Positions 40,885-49,520 of a stretch of DNA of 64,000 bases are shown here, one piece after another (the first letter of the stretch is position 1; each line of letters opens with the position of its first letter). Made by a program: the position numbers and the translations under genes. The notes under the pieces were generated by a model. The model did no database searches and was not told the origin of the DNA. It saw nothing but the letters and a program-made list of their open reading frames with translations. The DNA is taken from positions 687,501 through 751,500 of the forward strand of contig JADJWI010000008.1 of the NCBI GenBank assembly GCA_016716435.1. The letters are read 5' to 3'. The DNA is from Acidobacteriota bacterium. Its GTDB lineage: Bacteria; Acidobacteriota; Blastocatellia; Pyrinomonadales; Pyrinomonadaceae.

Positions 40885-41388
40885 GTGAATATCTGGCACA
40901 GGAGATACGTTGAATTGATGCTGCGAACCCGGTGGCTGACCTTGCTCGGCGCCGGAATATCCGCATTGGTAATTCCAATCGAGTTCTTTCAGTTCCAGGC
41001 TGCTGTCGAGCGTGCTGAGGTGTTCGATCTCCGGGATATTTACGCGGCAATGCTGCCAGAAGTGGTGACGCTCGCCATCGTTGGTTTAGCCTTTGCGTTG
41101 CGGTTCGCGATGGTCGCAAAGCTCCAGCAGAAGAGTTACTTGCTGGCAACGGCTTCTTGGGCAGGAGCAATAGTATTGATGATCTTTTACGTCTGGGTTA
41201 GTCGAGGGTTTGAGCCTTACTCAATATATTACCCTGATGGTGGAGAACGGTATGGAATTTATGACTCGACGAGGAATGCTCCGTTTGCCTTCAACATGGT
41301 CTTCTTGTCGAATCTGCTACTCGGAAGTATCCGAGCTTTTGCAACAGCCGCAATTGCGCTACTTACTCGAAAACGTATTGCTAAATGA
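40885..41388 (+). CDS. small four-helix membrane protein C (paralog)
   Basis: 167 residues from GTG 40885. Starts NIWHRRYVELMLRTRWLTLL, clearly paralogous to the preceding gene, with four hydrophobic segments and a basic end. Between helices 3 and 4 is a Tyr-rich loop (EPYSIYYPDGGERYGIY) where paralog B has its Cys pair. Its stop overlaps the start of the NtrX-like gene by 4 bases (ATGA), so production of the regulator is coupled to it. Confidence 0.75.
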   Translation: MNIWHRRYVELMLRTRWLTLLGAGISALVIPIEFFQFQAAVERAEVFDLRDIYAAMLPEVVTLAIVGLAFALRFAMVAKLQQKSYLLATASWAGAIVLMIFYVWVSRGFEPYSIYYPDGGERYGIYDSTRNAPFAFNMVFLSNLLLGSIRAFATAAIALLTRKRIAK

Positions 41389-42734
41389 GTTCTGTTCTTA
41401 TAGTTGACGACGAGCCGAGTATTCGCGAGACTCTTCGCGGAGTGCTCGAGGATGAGGGTTTTGACGTTGCAGATGCGGCGACGGGCGAGGCGTGCCTTGA
41501 GGTAACGCGGAAAGAGCATTTTGCCTGCATTCTGCTCGATATATGGCTTGGCGATGGCATTGACGGGCTCGAAACACTGCAGAAACTCCGCGAAGAGGGA
41601 AACGACGCAGCTGTCGTAATGATCTCCGGCCATGGGAATATCGAAACCGCGGTCCGCTCGACCAAGCTCGGTGCTTTTGATTTTATCGAGAAGCCGCTGA
41701 GCCTCGAGCGGACGATCGTTACGGTAAAAAACGCCGTTCGCCAACGCGAACTCGAACGCACAAATCAGCAGCTTCAGCAGGACCTAGCCGATGAATACGT
41801 GATGGTCGGCGAATCGGTCGCGATGCGGGCGCTCCGCAAACAGATCTCGATCGTCGCTCCCTCGGATGGCCGCGTTCTGATCTCCGGCGAGAGCGGAACG
41901 GGCAAGGAGCTCGTCGCCCGGGCGATCCATGCCCAGTCGAAGCGGCGAACCGCTCCTTTCGTCGAGATAAACTCGGCGGCGATCCCTGAAGACCTCGTCG
42001 AATCCGAACTATTCGGCCATGTGAAAGGGGCGTTTTCCGGAGCGACCGCGAACAAGAAAGGGAAGTTTGAGATCGCCGATGGGGCGACGCTCTTCTTGGA
42101 CGAGATCGGCGATATGTCGCCGCGGGTGCAGGCGAAAATGCTGCGGGTGCTTGAGGAGCAACGCTTCGAACCGGTCGGCAGCAATTCGCCCATCAAGGTC
42201 GATGTCCGCGTTATTTCGGCGACCAACAAACGGCTCGATTGGCTTATCGATAACGGAAACTTTCGCGCCGACCTATTTTATCGGCTGAACGTTATCCCGT
42301 TTCAGGTGCCGCCGCTCCGCGAACGTAGCGAGGACATTCCGCTGCTTGTCGAACATTTCAATCGGCGATTCTCAGCAGCCTATGGCAAGCCGCCGAAGAT
42401 ATTTGCCGAGGACACGATCGACGCTCTCGGGAAATACACTTGGCCCGGCAATATCCGCGAACTGCGGAACACGGTCGAGCGGGTGATAATAATGAACGCG
42501 AAGCAGAAGATCGCCGCCGCCGATCTGCCATCATTCGGCACCGCCGATGAAGCGCCGGCCGCGAGCTTCCGATTTCCGTCGTTCAAGGCCGCGACCGATG
42601 CCTACCAGCGGGAGTTCATCCTTCACAAACTCGCCGAACACGACGGCAACGTTAGCAAGGCCGCCGAGGAAATGGGCGTCGACCGCAGCCACCTCTACCG
42701 CCGTATGCGCAACCTCGGCATCCAGCCAAAGTAG
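41385..42734 (+). CDS. NtrX-like sigma54-dependent response regulator
   Basis: 449 residues in three domains. Receiver (1-120) with Asp52 and Lys103; AAA+ sigma54-activation domain (about 138-370) with Walker A GESGTGKE (168-175), the sigma54 contact loop GAFSGA (215-220; usual sequence GAFTGA), Walker B LFLDEIGD; and a Fis-type helix-turn-helix at the C-terminus (GNVSKAAEEMGVDRSHLYRRM). It is the partner of the NtrY-like kinase at the head of the operon. Family members regulate nitrogen metabolism, respiration or envelope genes; the target here is unknown, but a candidate sigma54 promoter precedes glnA in the same window. Confidence 0.93.
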   Translation: MSSVLIVDDEPSIRETLRGVLEDEGFDVADAATGEACLEVTRKEHFACILLDIWLGDGIDGLETLQKLREEGNDAAVVMISGHGNIETAVRSTKLGAFDFIEKPLSLERTIVTVKNAVRQRELERTNQQLQQDLADEYVMVGESVAMRALRKQISIVAPSDGRVLISGESGTGKELVARAIHAQSKRRTAPFVEINSAAIPEDLVESELFGHVKGAFSGATANKKGKFEIADGATLFLDEIGDMSPRVQAKMLRVLEEQRFEPVGSNSPIKVDVRVISATNKRLDWLIDNGNFRADLFYRLNVIPFQVPPLRERSEDIPLLVEHFNRRFSAAYGKPPKIFAEDTIDALGKYTWPGNIRELRNTVERVIIMNAKQKIAAADLPSFGTADEAPAASFRFPSFKAATDAYQREFILHKLAEHDGNVSKAAEEMGVDRSHLYRRMRNLGIQPK

Positions 42735-42751
42735 CTACCGCCCGAAAAATA

Positions 42752-42781
42752 TTGACATCGAAAAAGCGAACAACGTAATAT
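42752..42781 (+). promoter_or_regulatory. sigma70-type promoter for the zinc peptidase/TPR gene
   Basis: TTGACA (42752-42757), an 18-base spacer and TAATAT (42776-42781), 30 bases before the start codon. Confidence 0.6.
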
Positions 42782-42811
42782 AACGGGAATCTTCATTCGG
42801 AGTAGTACCAT

Positions 42812-44812
42812 ATGACCCACAAAAGTATCCGCCGGCGTTCGCTGATCGCGTTCTTCATCTTCGCGGCCGCGTTTGCCCTGCCGGCCGCCGCCCAGGAACA
42901 ATGGACCTCGGCACGTTCGGCCAATTTTCACCTTATCGGCAATGCGAAAGAAGCTGAGATCAAACGGGTCGCGACCCGGCTCGAGCAGTTTCGCGAGGTC
43001 TTTGTCCAGCTTTTTCCTTCGCTCAAATATACATCACAGGTCCCGACGACGGTGATAGTCTTTCGAAACGAGAAGTCCTTTCGCCCGTTCAAGCCGCAAG
43101 CCGCAGATGGCAAGGCCGTCAAGTGGATCGCGCGATATTTTTCCGCACGGGAGGATGCGAACTACATCGTGCTTTCAACCGAAGGGGAGACCAAACAGAC
43201 GTATCAGACCATCTATCATGAGTATGTTCATTACCTTGTAAACAACAGCTTTGGCCGGTCAAAAATTCCGCCGTGGTTCAATGAAGGCCTTGCGGAATAT
43301 TACGATCAGTTTGAGATCGAGGGCGATATTCGGGTCAAACTCGGAATGATCAATCAGAATCACCTGTACACGCTCCAGAACACGAAGCTTATACCGTTAC
43401 AGCAGTTCTTCAGCATTGATTACTTTACCCTCAATCAACAGGGAGGCCACAGCGCGAATATTTTCTATGCTCAGTCGTGGGCTCTGATGCATTATCTGAT
43501 CCACGGCAAAGGCGGGAACCGGGCGAACGAAATAAACGCATATCTGAATGCCATTGATAAGGGCGATACGCCGGCGACGGCATTTCGTGCTGCTTTCAAG
43601 ATGGAATTTGAAGAGATGGAAAAGGAATTACGCCGCTATGTGGAACGACGCTCTTACCAGGCCTATCAAATCACTTTCAAAAATAAACTCGCTGTCGATG
43701 ACCCGATCAAGACCGAGCCGATGACGCTTGCTTCGGCAAACGCATATCTGGGCGATCTGCTCCTTGGCTCCGGCCGCACCGAGGAGGCACATGCTCGGTT
43801 AGCCGAATCGCTCGCCGCCGAGCCTGACAATGTCCTCGCGAATTCATCGATGGGAATGGCGAAAATGCGCCAGCGGAACTTTGCCGAAGCAAAAGGCTAT
43901 CTGGAAAAGGCCAGACGGGCAGAAACAGCGGGCCACCTCGTCCATTATCGTTATGCTTATGTCCTCAGCCGCGAAGCGATGGACACGCGCGGTTTCGTCT
44001 CGCGCTATCCGGAGGATGCGGTTCGGTCGATACGCGAATCGTTGAAGAAGGCCATCGCGGCGAATCCAAACTTTCCCGAGAGCTATTCGCTTCTCGCCTT
44101 CATCGCGCTCGTTCAAAACGACGAGATAGACGACGCGATCGGCCAGATCCGTACGGCGCTACGACTTTCGCCAGGAAATGAGAACTACATTCTCGACCTA
44201 GCCGGGCTCCATGGGCGCAAACGCGATTTCGATCAGGCGAAGAAGCTGGCCGAGAGCGTTTACAATTCGGCACAGGATCCCTATACACGGGCGCGTGCGC
44301 AAAGCGTTTTGCAGAATGTTACTGACCTGCAGCTTTATGCGGAGAATGCGAGCAGTCGAGGGACGGGCAATTCGGGAGAGGCAGCAGGTGAACGCGGCGT
44401 TCGTCGGCAGACCGTGGTCATGCTCGACGCCGATGAGGAACTTACCGAAGAGAAGCTGAAAGAACTCACCGCCGCTGCCGAACTCGAATCGATAAACGAG
44501 GCACTAAGGAAGCCGAAGGACGGAGAGAAGCGCATTCTCGGCCACCTGAATGCGATCGAATGTGCGCGAGATAATATCGCTTTTGTCGTCAAATCCGCGG
44601 CATCCACGATCCGGCTGACAAGCAAAGACTTCCAGGGCCTCGAGCTGACCTCTTTCGTCGATATGCCCGACCTTCAGATCGGCTGCGGCACCATAAAACA
44701 GCCGCTCTGGGCGGTGGTAACATACGTCCCCGAAGAAGACCAGAAGAAAAAGACCGCCGGTCGCATCATCGCGATTGACATCGTTCCCGATAGGGTGAAG
44801 TCGATCGAATAG
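42812..44812 (+). CDS. secreted zinc peptidase-like protein with TPR repeats
   Basis: 666 residues. Signal peptide about 1-28 (PAAAQ). A gluzincin-type site follows: His136-Glu137-x2-His140 (HEYVHYLV) and Glu158 in WFNEGLAEYY as likely third ligand, the DUF1570-like layout. From about residue 300 to 500 come tetratricopeptide-like repeats (AEESHARLAESL-type helices, e.g. NFAEAKGYLEKARRA), then a C-terminal beta-rich domain of about 130 residues. It is expected in the periplasm or outside the cell. Whether it truly cleaves proteins is not shown by the sequence. Confidence 0.8.
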   Translation: MTHKSIRRRSLIAFFIFAAAFALPAAAQEQWTSARSANFHLIGNAKEAEIKRVATRLEQFREVFVQLFPSLKYTSQVPTTVIVFRNEKSFRPFKPQAADGKAVKWIARYFSAREDANYIVLSTEGETKQTYQTIYHEYVHYLVNNSFGRSKIPPWFNEGLAEYYDQFEIEGDIRVKLGMINQNHLYTLQNTKLIPLQQFFSIDYFTLNQQGGHSANIFYAQSWALMHYLIHGKGGNRANEINAYLNAIDKGDTPATAFRAAFKMEFEEMEKELRRYVERRSYQAYQITFKNKLAVDDPIKTEPMTLASANAYLGDLLLGSGRTEEAHARLAESLAAEPDNVLANSSMGMAKMRQRNFAEAKGYLEKARRAETAGHLVHYRYAYVLSREAMDTRGFVSRYPEDAVRSIRESLKKAIAANPNFPESYSLLAFIALVQNDEIDDAIGQIRTALRLSPGNENYILDLAGLHGRKRDFDQAKKLAESVYNSAQDPYTRARAQSVLQNVTDLQLYAENASSRGTGNSGEAAGERGVRRQTVVMLDADEELTEEKLKELTAAAELESINEALRKPKDGEKRILGHLNAIECARDNIAFVVKSAASTIRLTSKDFQGLELTSFVDMPDLQIGCGTIKQPLWAVVTYVPEEDQKKKTAGRIIAIDIVPDRVKSIE

Positions 44813-44848
44813 TCCGAGCAGTTGGGTTCAGTCAATGCAATTTCGAAA

Positions 44849-44883
44849 CTAAAAGAGGGCAGATTCGATCTGCCCTCTTTTAG
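44849..44883. terminator. bidirectional terminator with perfect 16-bp stem
   Basis: CTAAAAGAGGGCAGAT (44849-44864) is the exact inverse complement of 44868-44883 with a 3-base TCG loop. The A- and T-rich stem ends let it terminate both convergent genes. Confidence 0.85.
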
Positions 44884-44910
44884 TATTCTAAGAACGTAAC
44901 GTCTCTACGC

Positions 44911-47073
44911 CTAAAATCCTCGTTTCTTCATCAATGCCTCGACTCTTGGGTCGCGTCCGCGGAATTTACGGTAGGCCTCGGCGGGGTCCATTGTGTTGCC
45001 GACCGAGAAAATGTATTTAACGAGCCGCTCGCCAACCGCTTTGTCATACGGGCCTTTGCCTTCGGTAAACGCTCCGTACGCGTCCGCGGTGATCACGTCC
45101 GACCAGAGATAGCTGTAGTATCCGGCCGAGTAGCCGTCGCTCCCGAATGCGTGTGAGAATTGTGGGGTTCGGTGGCGCATAACGAGTTCACGCGGCATCC
45201 CGAGTGTATCGAGCGTTTCCTTCTCAAATTTCGCGACATCGATCTTCTGCGAGCCCGCGAGGTGCAGCTTCATATCGATCAAAGCACTCGCGAGATATTC
45301 TGTCGTCGCAAAGCCCTGATTGAAGGTCGCTGCTCGCGCGATCTTGTCAACAAGATCCTGCGGGATCGGTTTGCCGGTCTCATAATGGACAGCGTATTTC
45401 TGCAGAACCTCGGGCGTTGAGAGCCAGTGCTCCAGAAGCTGCGACGGGAACTCGACGTAGTCACGCGAAACAGCCGTGCCCGAAAGCGACGGGTAGTTTA
45501 CGTTCGAAGAAAGCCCATGAAGCGCGTGGCCAAATTCGTGGAACATCGTGCTCGCGTCGTCCCACGAGATCAAAACCGGCTCGCCCGCTTTGCCTTTGAC
45601 GAAGTTCGAGTTGTTCGAAACGATTGTCGTCACCTCGCCGTCAATCTTCGACTGCGAACGGTATGCGTTCATCCATGCTCCCGACCGCTTGCCGTCGCGG
45701 GCATACGGGTCGAAATACCAGAGCCCGACGTGCTTGCCGTTCGCTTTGTTCTTCACTTCCCAAACGGTAACGTCCGGATGAAAGACCGGCACATTCGTGA
45801 CCGGCGTGAACGTGAAATTAAAGAGCTCGCCCGCGACCCAGAACATCGCGTCGCGGATCTTGTCGAGCTGCAAATACTGCTTGACCTCATTCGCATCAAG
45901 GTCGTAGCGGTCCTTCCGCACCTTTTCCATATAGTAGCGGTAGTCCCACGGCTCGATAGTGATCTTTGCGCCTTCCTTGTTGGCAAGGGCCTGCATGTCG
46001 CGGACCTCTTCCTTTACGCGGGCGATCGCAGGCGTCCAAACTGCCTCGAGAAGCTCCATCGCCCGCTCGGGCGTTTTTGCCATTGCGTTCTCAAGCCGCC
46101 AGTGGGCATGCGTCTCGTATCCGAGCAACTTTGCCCGTTCGGCACGTAGCTGCAGAATTTCAGTGATGATCGCTTTGTTGTCCGTTTCGCCACCGTTGTC
46201 GCCCCGCATTATGAACATCTTCCAGACCTTTTCGCGGAGGTCGCGGCGTTCGGCATAGGTGAGGAACGGATCGACCGAGGACCTTGTGTTGCGGATTATC
46301 CAACTGCCTTTGAGTCCCTTTGCGGCTGCATCGGCGGCGGCTCCGTCCTTGAAAGACTGCGACATTCCGGCGAGATCGCCTTCACTCTTGAGTTCGATAT
46401 AAAGGTCATTCTCATCCTTGAGAAGGTTCTGTCCGAATTTCGTAAAGTGGCCCGCAAGTGCTTGGTTTATCTCCGAGAGACGAGCCTTTTGCTCGGTATT
46501 GAGCTTCGCACCGGCCCGAACAAAATTTGTGTAATAGACCCACGCGAGCCGCCGCTGTTCAGATGTCAGCTTGGCCTTTTCGGGGGAGTTGTAGACTGTT
46601 TCGATCTTTTTGAATAGGCCCTCGTTCTGCGTGATCTTGTCGCTAAACGCCGCAAGCTTTGGAGCCATCTCGCGTTGCACCTTAGCAAACTCGGGCGAGT
46701 TCATATTCGCCGCCCAGATGTAATAGACCGTTGAAACGCGGTCCATTTTGTCGCCGGCACGCTCCATCGCCGCGATGGTGTTTTCAAACGTCGGCACCGC
46801 TCGGTTGTTCGCGATCGCGTCGATTTCCTGAAGCTGCTCGGCCATCGCCTCTTCAAGCGCAGGGGCAAATGCTTCGACCTTGACCTTGTCAAAAGCGGGA
46901 ACTCCGCTGAACGGGCCACTCCATTTCTGGGTCAAGGCTTCGACGGCGGCCTTGTCAACCTCCGCGGCGGAAGTCGCCGTTTCATAATTCGTTGTCATAA
47001 AGATCGTTGAGAAAGCGCCGGCCGCCACGACTGCGGCAATGCGGGCTTTCTTATTTCTGAAGATGTTCTTCAT
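44911..47073 (-). CDS. M3 family zinc metallopeptidase (peptidyl-dipeptidase Dcp-like)
   Basis: 720 residues. The N-terminus has a basic start and a hydrophobic helix (about 10-28), so it is exported or anchored. The catalytic site is His512-Glu513-x2-His516 (MFHEFGHALHGL), typical of M3 peptidases, with the third ligand Glu in the following helix (YVEFPSQLLEHW). The length and the C-terminal GSDGYSAGYYSYLWSDV patch match peptidyl-dipeptidase Dcp more than oligopeptidase F. It would cut dipeptides from oligopeptide C-termini. AGGAG lies six bases before the ATG. Confidence 0.93.
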   Translation of the reverse strand: MKNIFRNKKARIAAVVAAGAFSTIFMTTNYETATSAAEVDKAAVEALTQKWSGPFSGVPAFDKVKVEAFAPALEEAMAEQLQEIDAIANNRAVPTFENTIAAMERAGDKMDRVSTVYYIWAANMNSPEFAKVQREMAPKLAAFSDKITQNEGLFKKIETVYNSPEKAKLTSEQRRLAWVYYTNFVRAGAKLNTEQKARLSEINQALAGHFTKFGQNLLKDENDLYIELKSEGDLAGMSQSFKDGAAADAAAKGLKGSWIIRNTRSSVDPFLTYAERRDLREKVWKMFIMRGDNGGETDNKAIITEILQLRAERAKLLGYETHAHWRLENAMAKTPERAMELLEAVWTPAIARVKEEVRDMQALANKEGAKITIEPWDYRYYMEKVRKDRYDLDANEVKQYLQLDKIRDAMFWVAGELFNFTFTPVTNVPVFHPDVTVWEVKNKANGKHVGLWYFDPYARDGKRSGAWMNAYRSQSKIDGEVTTIVSNNSNFVKGKAGEPVLISWDDASTMFHEFGHALHGLSSNVNYPSLSGTAVSRDYVEFPSQLLEHWLSTPEVLQKYAVHYETGKPIPQDLVDKIARAATFNQGFATTEYLASALIDMKLHLAGSQKIDVAKFEKETLDTLGMPRELVMRHRTPQFSHAFGSDGYSAGYYSYLWSDVITADAYGAFTEGKGPYDKAVGERLVKYIFSVGNTMDPAEAYRKFRGRDPRVEALMKKRGF

Positions 47074-47127
47074 TTCTTGCTCCTAAAGTGAGTATTTCTT
47101 TTATTCTGCTCTCAATTGACGGCCTAA

Positions 47128-47340
47128 TCAAATACGCGACAAACCGCTCCTTGGTTTTCCGGCGGAGTCTAGCGGGATTTTGATTCCCGAAGCGTCATGA
47201 GCGTTGGAGTAAAAGTTCAGCCGCATCAACCATATCGGCCTCGATGCTACAAAAGCGTAGGACTCTGCATCGAGGCAGTACAAAAATGTAGAAGCCGTTC
47301 GTCTTTGGCTTTTAGCAGGGCAGAAGTAAGTGTCTGGGTT
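47128..47340. other. intergenic region between M3 peptidase and glnA
   Basis: 387 bases (47074-47460) separate the divergent genes. Two small hairpins are visible: CTAC-AAAAGC-GTAG (near 47248) and TACA-AAAA-TGTA (near 47280). No credible gene. The candidate sigma54 promoter is listed separately. Confidence 0.4.
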
Positions 47341-47377
47341 CATTGGTTTTTTGCGAACTCGCCCTGACTCTTGCTAA

Positions 47378-47394
47378 TCGGCACAGTTATTGCG
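47378..47394 (+). promoter_or_regulatory. candidate sigma54 (-24/-12) promoter for glnA
   Basis: TCGGCACAGTTATTGCG has the GG and GC dinucleotides exactly 10 bases apart (47380-47381 and 47392-47393), with GGCAC at -24 and TTGC at -12. The start codon of glnA is 67 bases downstream of the GC. This agrees with sigma54 control of glutamine synthetase in many bacteria and with the NtrX-like activator encoded nearby. Confidence 0.5.
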
Positions 47395-47460
47395 ACTCCA
47401 AGACTAATTTCTTTGAGAGAATTGCCTTACAGTTTAGGCAGCCAATTCGAACACAAATAT

Positions 47461-48882
47461 ATGAACCCAAAACAAGTAATCCATTTCGGCTCCGATCAGG
47501 AGGCAAGATTCGTCTCCATTCGGTTTTGCGACCTGCTCGGCGCTTGGCACCATCTCACGTATCCTATCGGGCAATTGACCGAGGACTCGTTTGAAGATGG
47601 TTTCGGCTTCGATGCGTCGTCTCTCCGCGGTTGGGCGGCGATCAATGAATCGGACATGCTGCTCGTTCCGGACCCGTCGCGGTTCTGGATGGACCCGTTC
47701 ACCGACGAGCCGACGCTCTGCCTTATCGCCAATGTGGTCGACCCGATAACTAAAGAAGGCTACGGCCTCGATCCTCGCTCGGTCGCCGTACGGGCAGAAA
47801 GCTATCTTCGCTTCACCGGCATTGCCGATACGGCATATTTTGGCCCTGAGGCGGAGTTTTTCCTCTTTGACGAGGCGGCATTTCACAATGACCAGAACTC
47901 GGCCGGCTATTACCTCGATTCGGAAGAGGGCCATTGGAACAGCCGCCGAAGCCGCGACGAGATGCGGCCGAACCTGGGCTACCACATTCGCCCGAAGGAA
48001 GGTTACGTCCCGGTCGCTCCGCTCGATAGCCTGATCGACATCCGCAACACGATCTCCCTGACGCTCGCCGAGGTCGGCATAGACGTTGAATGCCATCACC
48101 ACGAGGTGGCGACCGCAGGTCAGTGTGAGATCGATTTTCGCTTCTCGAATATGCTCCACACGGCCGACAATCTGATGCTCTTCAAATATGTCGTGAAGAA
48201 CACCGCCGTGGCTTATGGAAAGACGGCGACCTTTATGCCTAAGCCGCTTTTTGGCGACAACGGTTCGGGAATGCACGTCCACCAGTCGCTCTGGCGCGAC
48301 GGCGAGCCGCTCTTTGCAGGTGACCAATACGCCGGGCTTTCGGAGATGGCAAAGTTTTACATAGGCGGCCTGCTCAAGCATGCCCCGGCACTCGTTGCCT
48401 TTGCGGCTCCGACGACCAACAGCTATAAGCGGCTTGTACCGGGTTTCGAGGCACCGGTAAATCTCGCGTATTCCGCCCGGAATCGCTCTGCCGCGGTGCG
48501 GATACCGATGTTTTCGCCGTCGCCAAAAGCGAAGCGGCTGGAGTTTCGTCCGCCGGACCCGACCTGCAATCCGTACATCACTTTTGCGGCATTGATGATG
48601 GCGGGGCTTGACGGCGTCCAGAATCGCATCGATCCGGGCGAGCCGCTCGACAAGGACATTTACGATCTGCCGCCCGAGGAGCTGAAAAATGTTCCCTCGC
48701 TTCCGGGAACGCTCGACGAGGCGCTTACGGCACTTGAGGCAGACCACGATTTCCTTCTCAAAGGCGACGTCTTTTCAAAAACGATGATCGAACGCTGGAT
48801 CTCATACAAACGCGAAAAAGAGATCGCTCCGCTCCGCCTGCGTCCGCATCCGCTTGAGTTCGCGATGTACTACGACGTCTAG
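47461..48882 (+). CDS. glnA: type I glutamine synthetase
   Basis: Makes glutamine from glutamate, ammonia and ATP; dodecameric. 473 residues from ATG 47461, the normal length of GS-I; the frame is open 30 codons upstream with no family similarity. Motifs: GFGFDASSLRGW, FGPEAEFFLF, VECHHHEVATAGQCEIDFR, GSGMHVHQSLW, NSYKRLVPGFEAPVN and RNRSAAVRIP. Tyr401 in DIYDLPPEE is the position adenylylated by GlnE in beta-type enzymes, so control by adenylylation is plausible. A terminator lies 26 bases downstream and a sigma54-like promoter upstream. Confidence 0.97.
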   Translation: MNPKQVIHFGSDQEARFVSIRFCDLLGAWHHLTYPIGQLTEDSFEDGFGFDASSLRGWAAINESDMLLVPDPSRFWMDPFTDEPTLCLIANVVDPITKEGYGLDPRSVAVRAESYLRFTGIADTAYFGPEAEFFLFDEAAFHNDQNSAGYYLDSEEGHWNSRRSRDEMRPNLGYHIRPKEGYVPVAPLDSLIDIRNTISLTLAEVGIDVECHHHEVATAGQCEIDFRFSNMLHTADNLMLFKYVVKNTAVAYGKTATFMPKPLFGDNGSGMHVHQSLWRDGEPLFAGDQYAGLSEMAKFYIGGLLKHAPALVAFAAPTTNSYKRLVPGFEAPVNLAYSARNRSAAVRIPMFSPSPKAKRLEFRPPDPTCNPYITFAALMMAGLDGVQNRIDPGEPLDKDIYDLPPEELKNVPSLPGTLDEALTALEADHDFLLKGDVFSKTMIERWISYKREKEIAPLRLRPHPLEFAMYYDV

Positions 48883-48907
48883 GCTCTCGCCCCGATCGGT
48901 AAAAGTG

Positions 48908-48936
48908 AAAAGGCTGTCTGAAAAGGCGGCCTTTTT
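48908..48936 (+). terminator. rho-independent terminator after glnA
   Basis: AAAAGGC (48908-48914) pairs with GCCTTTT (48929-48935), followed by T and C-G-T-T-T. It is 26 bases beyond the glnA stop. Confidence 0.6.
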
Positions 48937-49007
48937 CGTTTAATGCGGGGCGGCAGCGATCGCACCGGCGAAATCCTTAACAAAAAGCTGTTGCTGAGCG
49001 ATTTATC

Positions 49008-49397
49008 GACGTCCGCAAACCGTTCCGCCACGTCGCCGAACCATTCCGACACGTCCCCAAACTATTCCGCCACGTCGCCGAACCATTCCGAGACGTGGTA
49101 AAACCGTTCCGACACGTCCCCAAACCATTCCGCGACGTCGCAAAACCATTCCGCGACGTCGTAGAACCATTTTGAGACGTCGTAAAACCGTCCTGAGACG
49201 TCGTAAAACCATTTCGAGACGTCGTAAAACCATTTTGGGACGTCCTAAAACCATTCCGCGACCTGCTAAAACCATTTTGAGACGTCGTAGAACCATTCTG
49301 AGACCTCCTAAAACCATTTTGAGACGTCCAGAACCATTTTGAGACCTCCTAAAACCATTTTTGGACGTCCTAAAACCATTCTGACACGTCGTAAAAC
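49008..49397. repeat. 21-bp tandem repeat array (minisatellite), about 18.6 units
   Basis: Units read close to GACGTCGTAAAACCATTTTGA. I count 18 full units and a partial one; all full units are 21 bases except one of 20 (about 49322-49341). Units near the start are C-rich (CACGTCGCCGAACCATTCCGA occurs twice exactly), later ones A-rich, so it has diverged along its length. It lies between the glnA terminator and a lipoprotein gene. A minus-strand frame of 151 codons crosses it as MVLRRLK-type heptads, but the 20-base unit shifts its frame and it remains open, as expected for a repeat without stops. The remainder of 48937-49520 shows nothing else. Confidence 0.9.
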
Positions 49398-49520
49398 GAA
49401 TTTTTTGGGCCGTGATATGGGCCTGCGAAGGGTCGCGGAGATGCAGGCCAAGGTGCATTTTCTATATTTCAGACCACCTTTCTTTTACGCCGCAAGCTAA
49501 TTTGATTATTATTAGGAGTA

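Noticed and set aside
47434..48747. 437-codon frame antisense to glnA
   Set aside because: Shadow of a strongly biased gene; the plus-strand product is unmistakable glutamine synthetase.
49008..49397. CRISPR array
   Set aside because: Units are tandem with no unique spacers between them, and no cas genes are present.
49003..49458. 151-codon minus-strand frame with MVLRRLK heptads over the minisatellite
   Set aside because: Period of 21 bases keeps any stop-free frame open; a 20-base unit shifts the frame midway. No sensible start or ribosome site.
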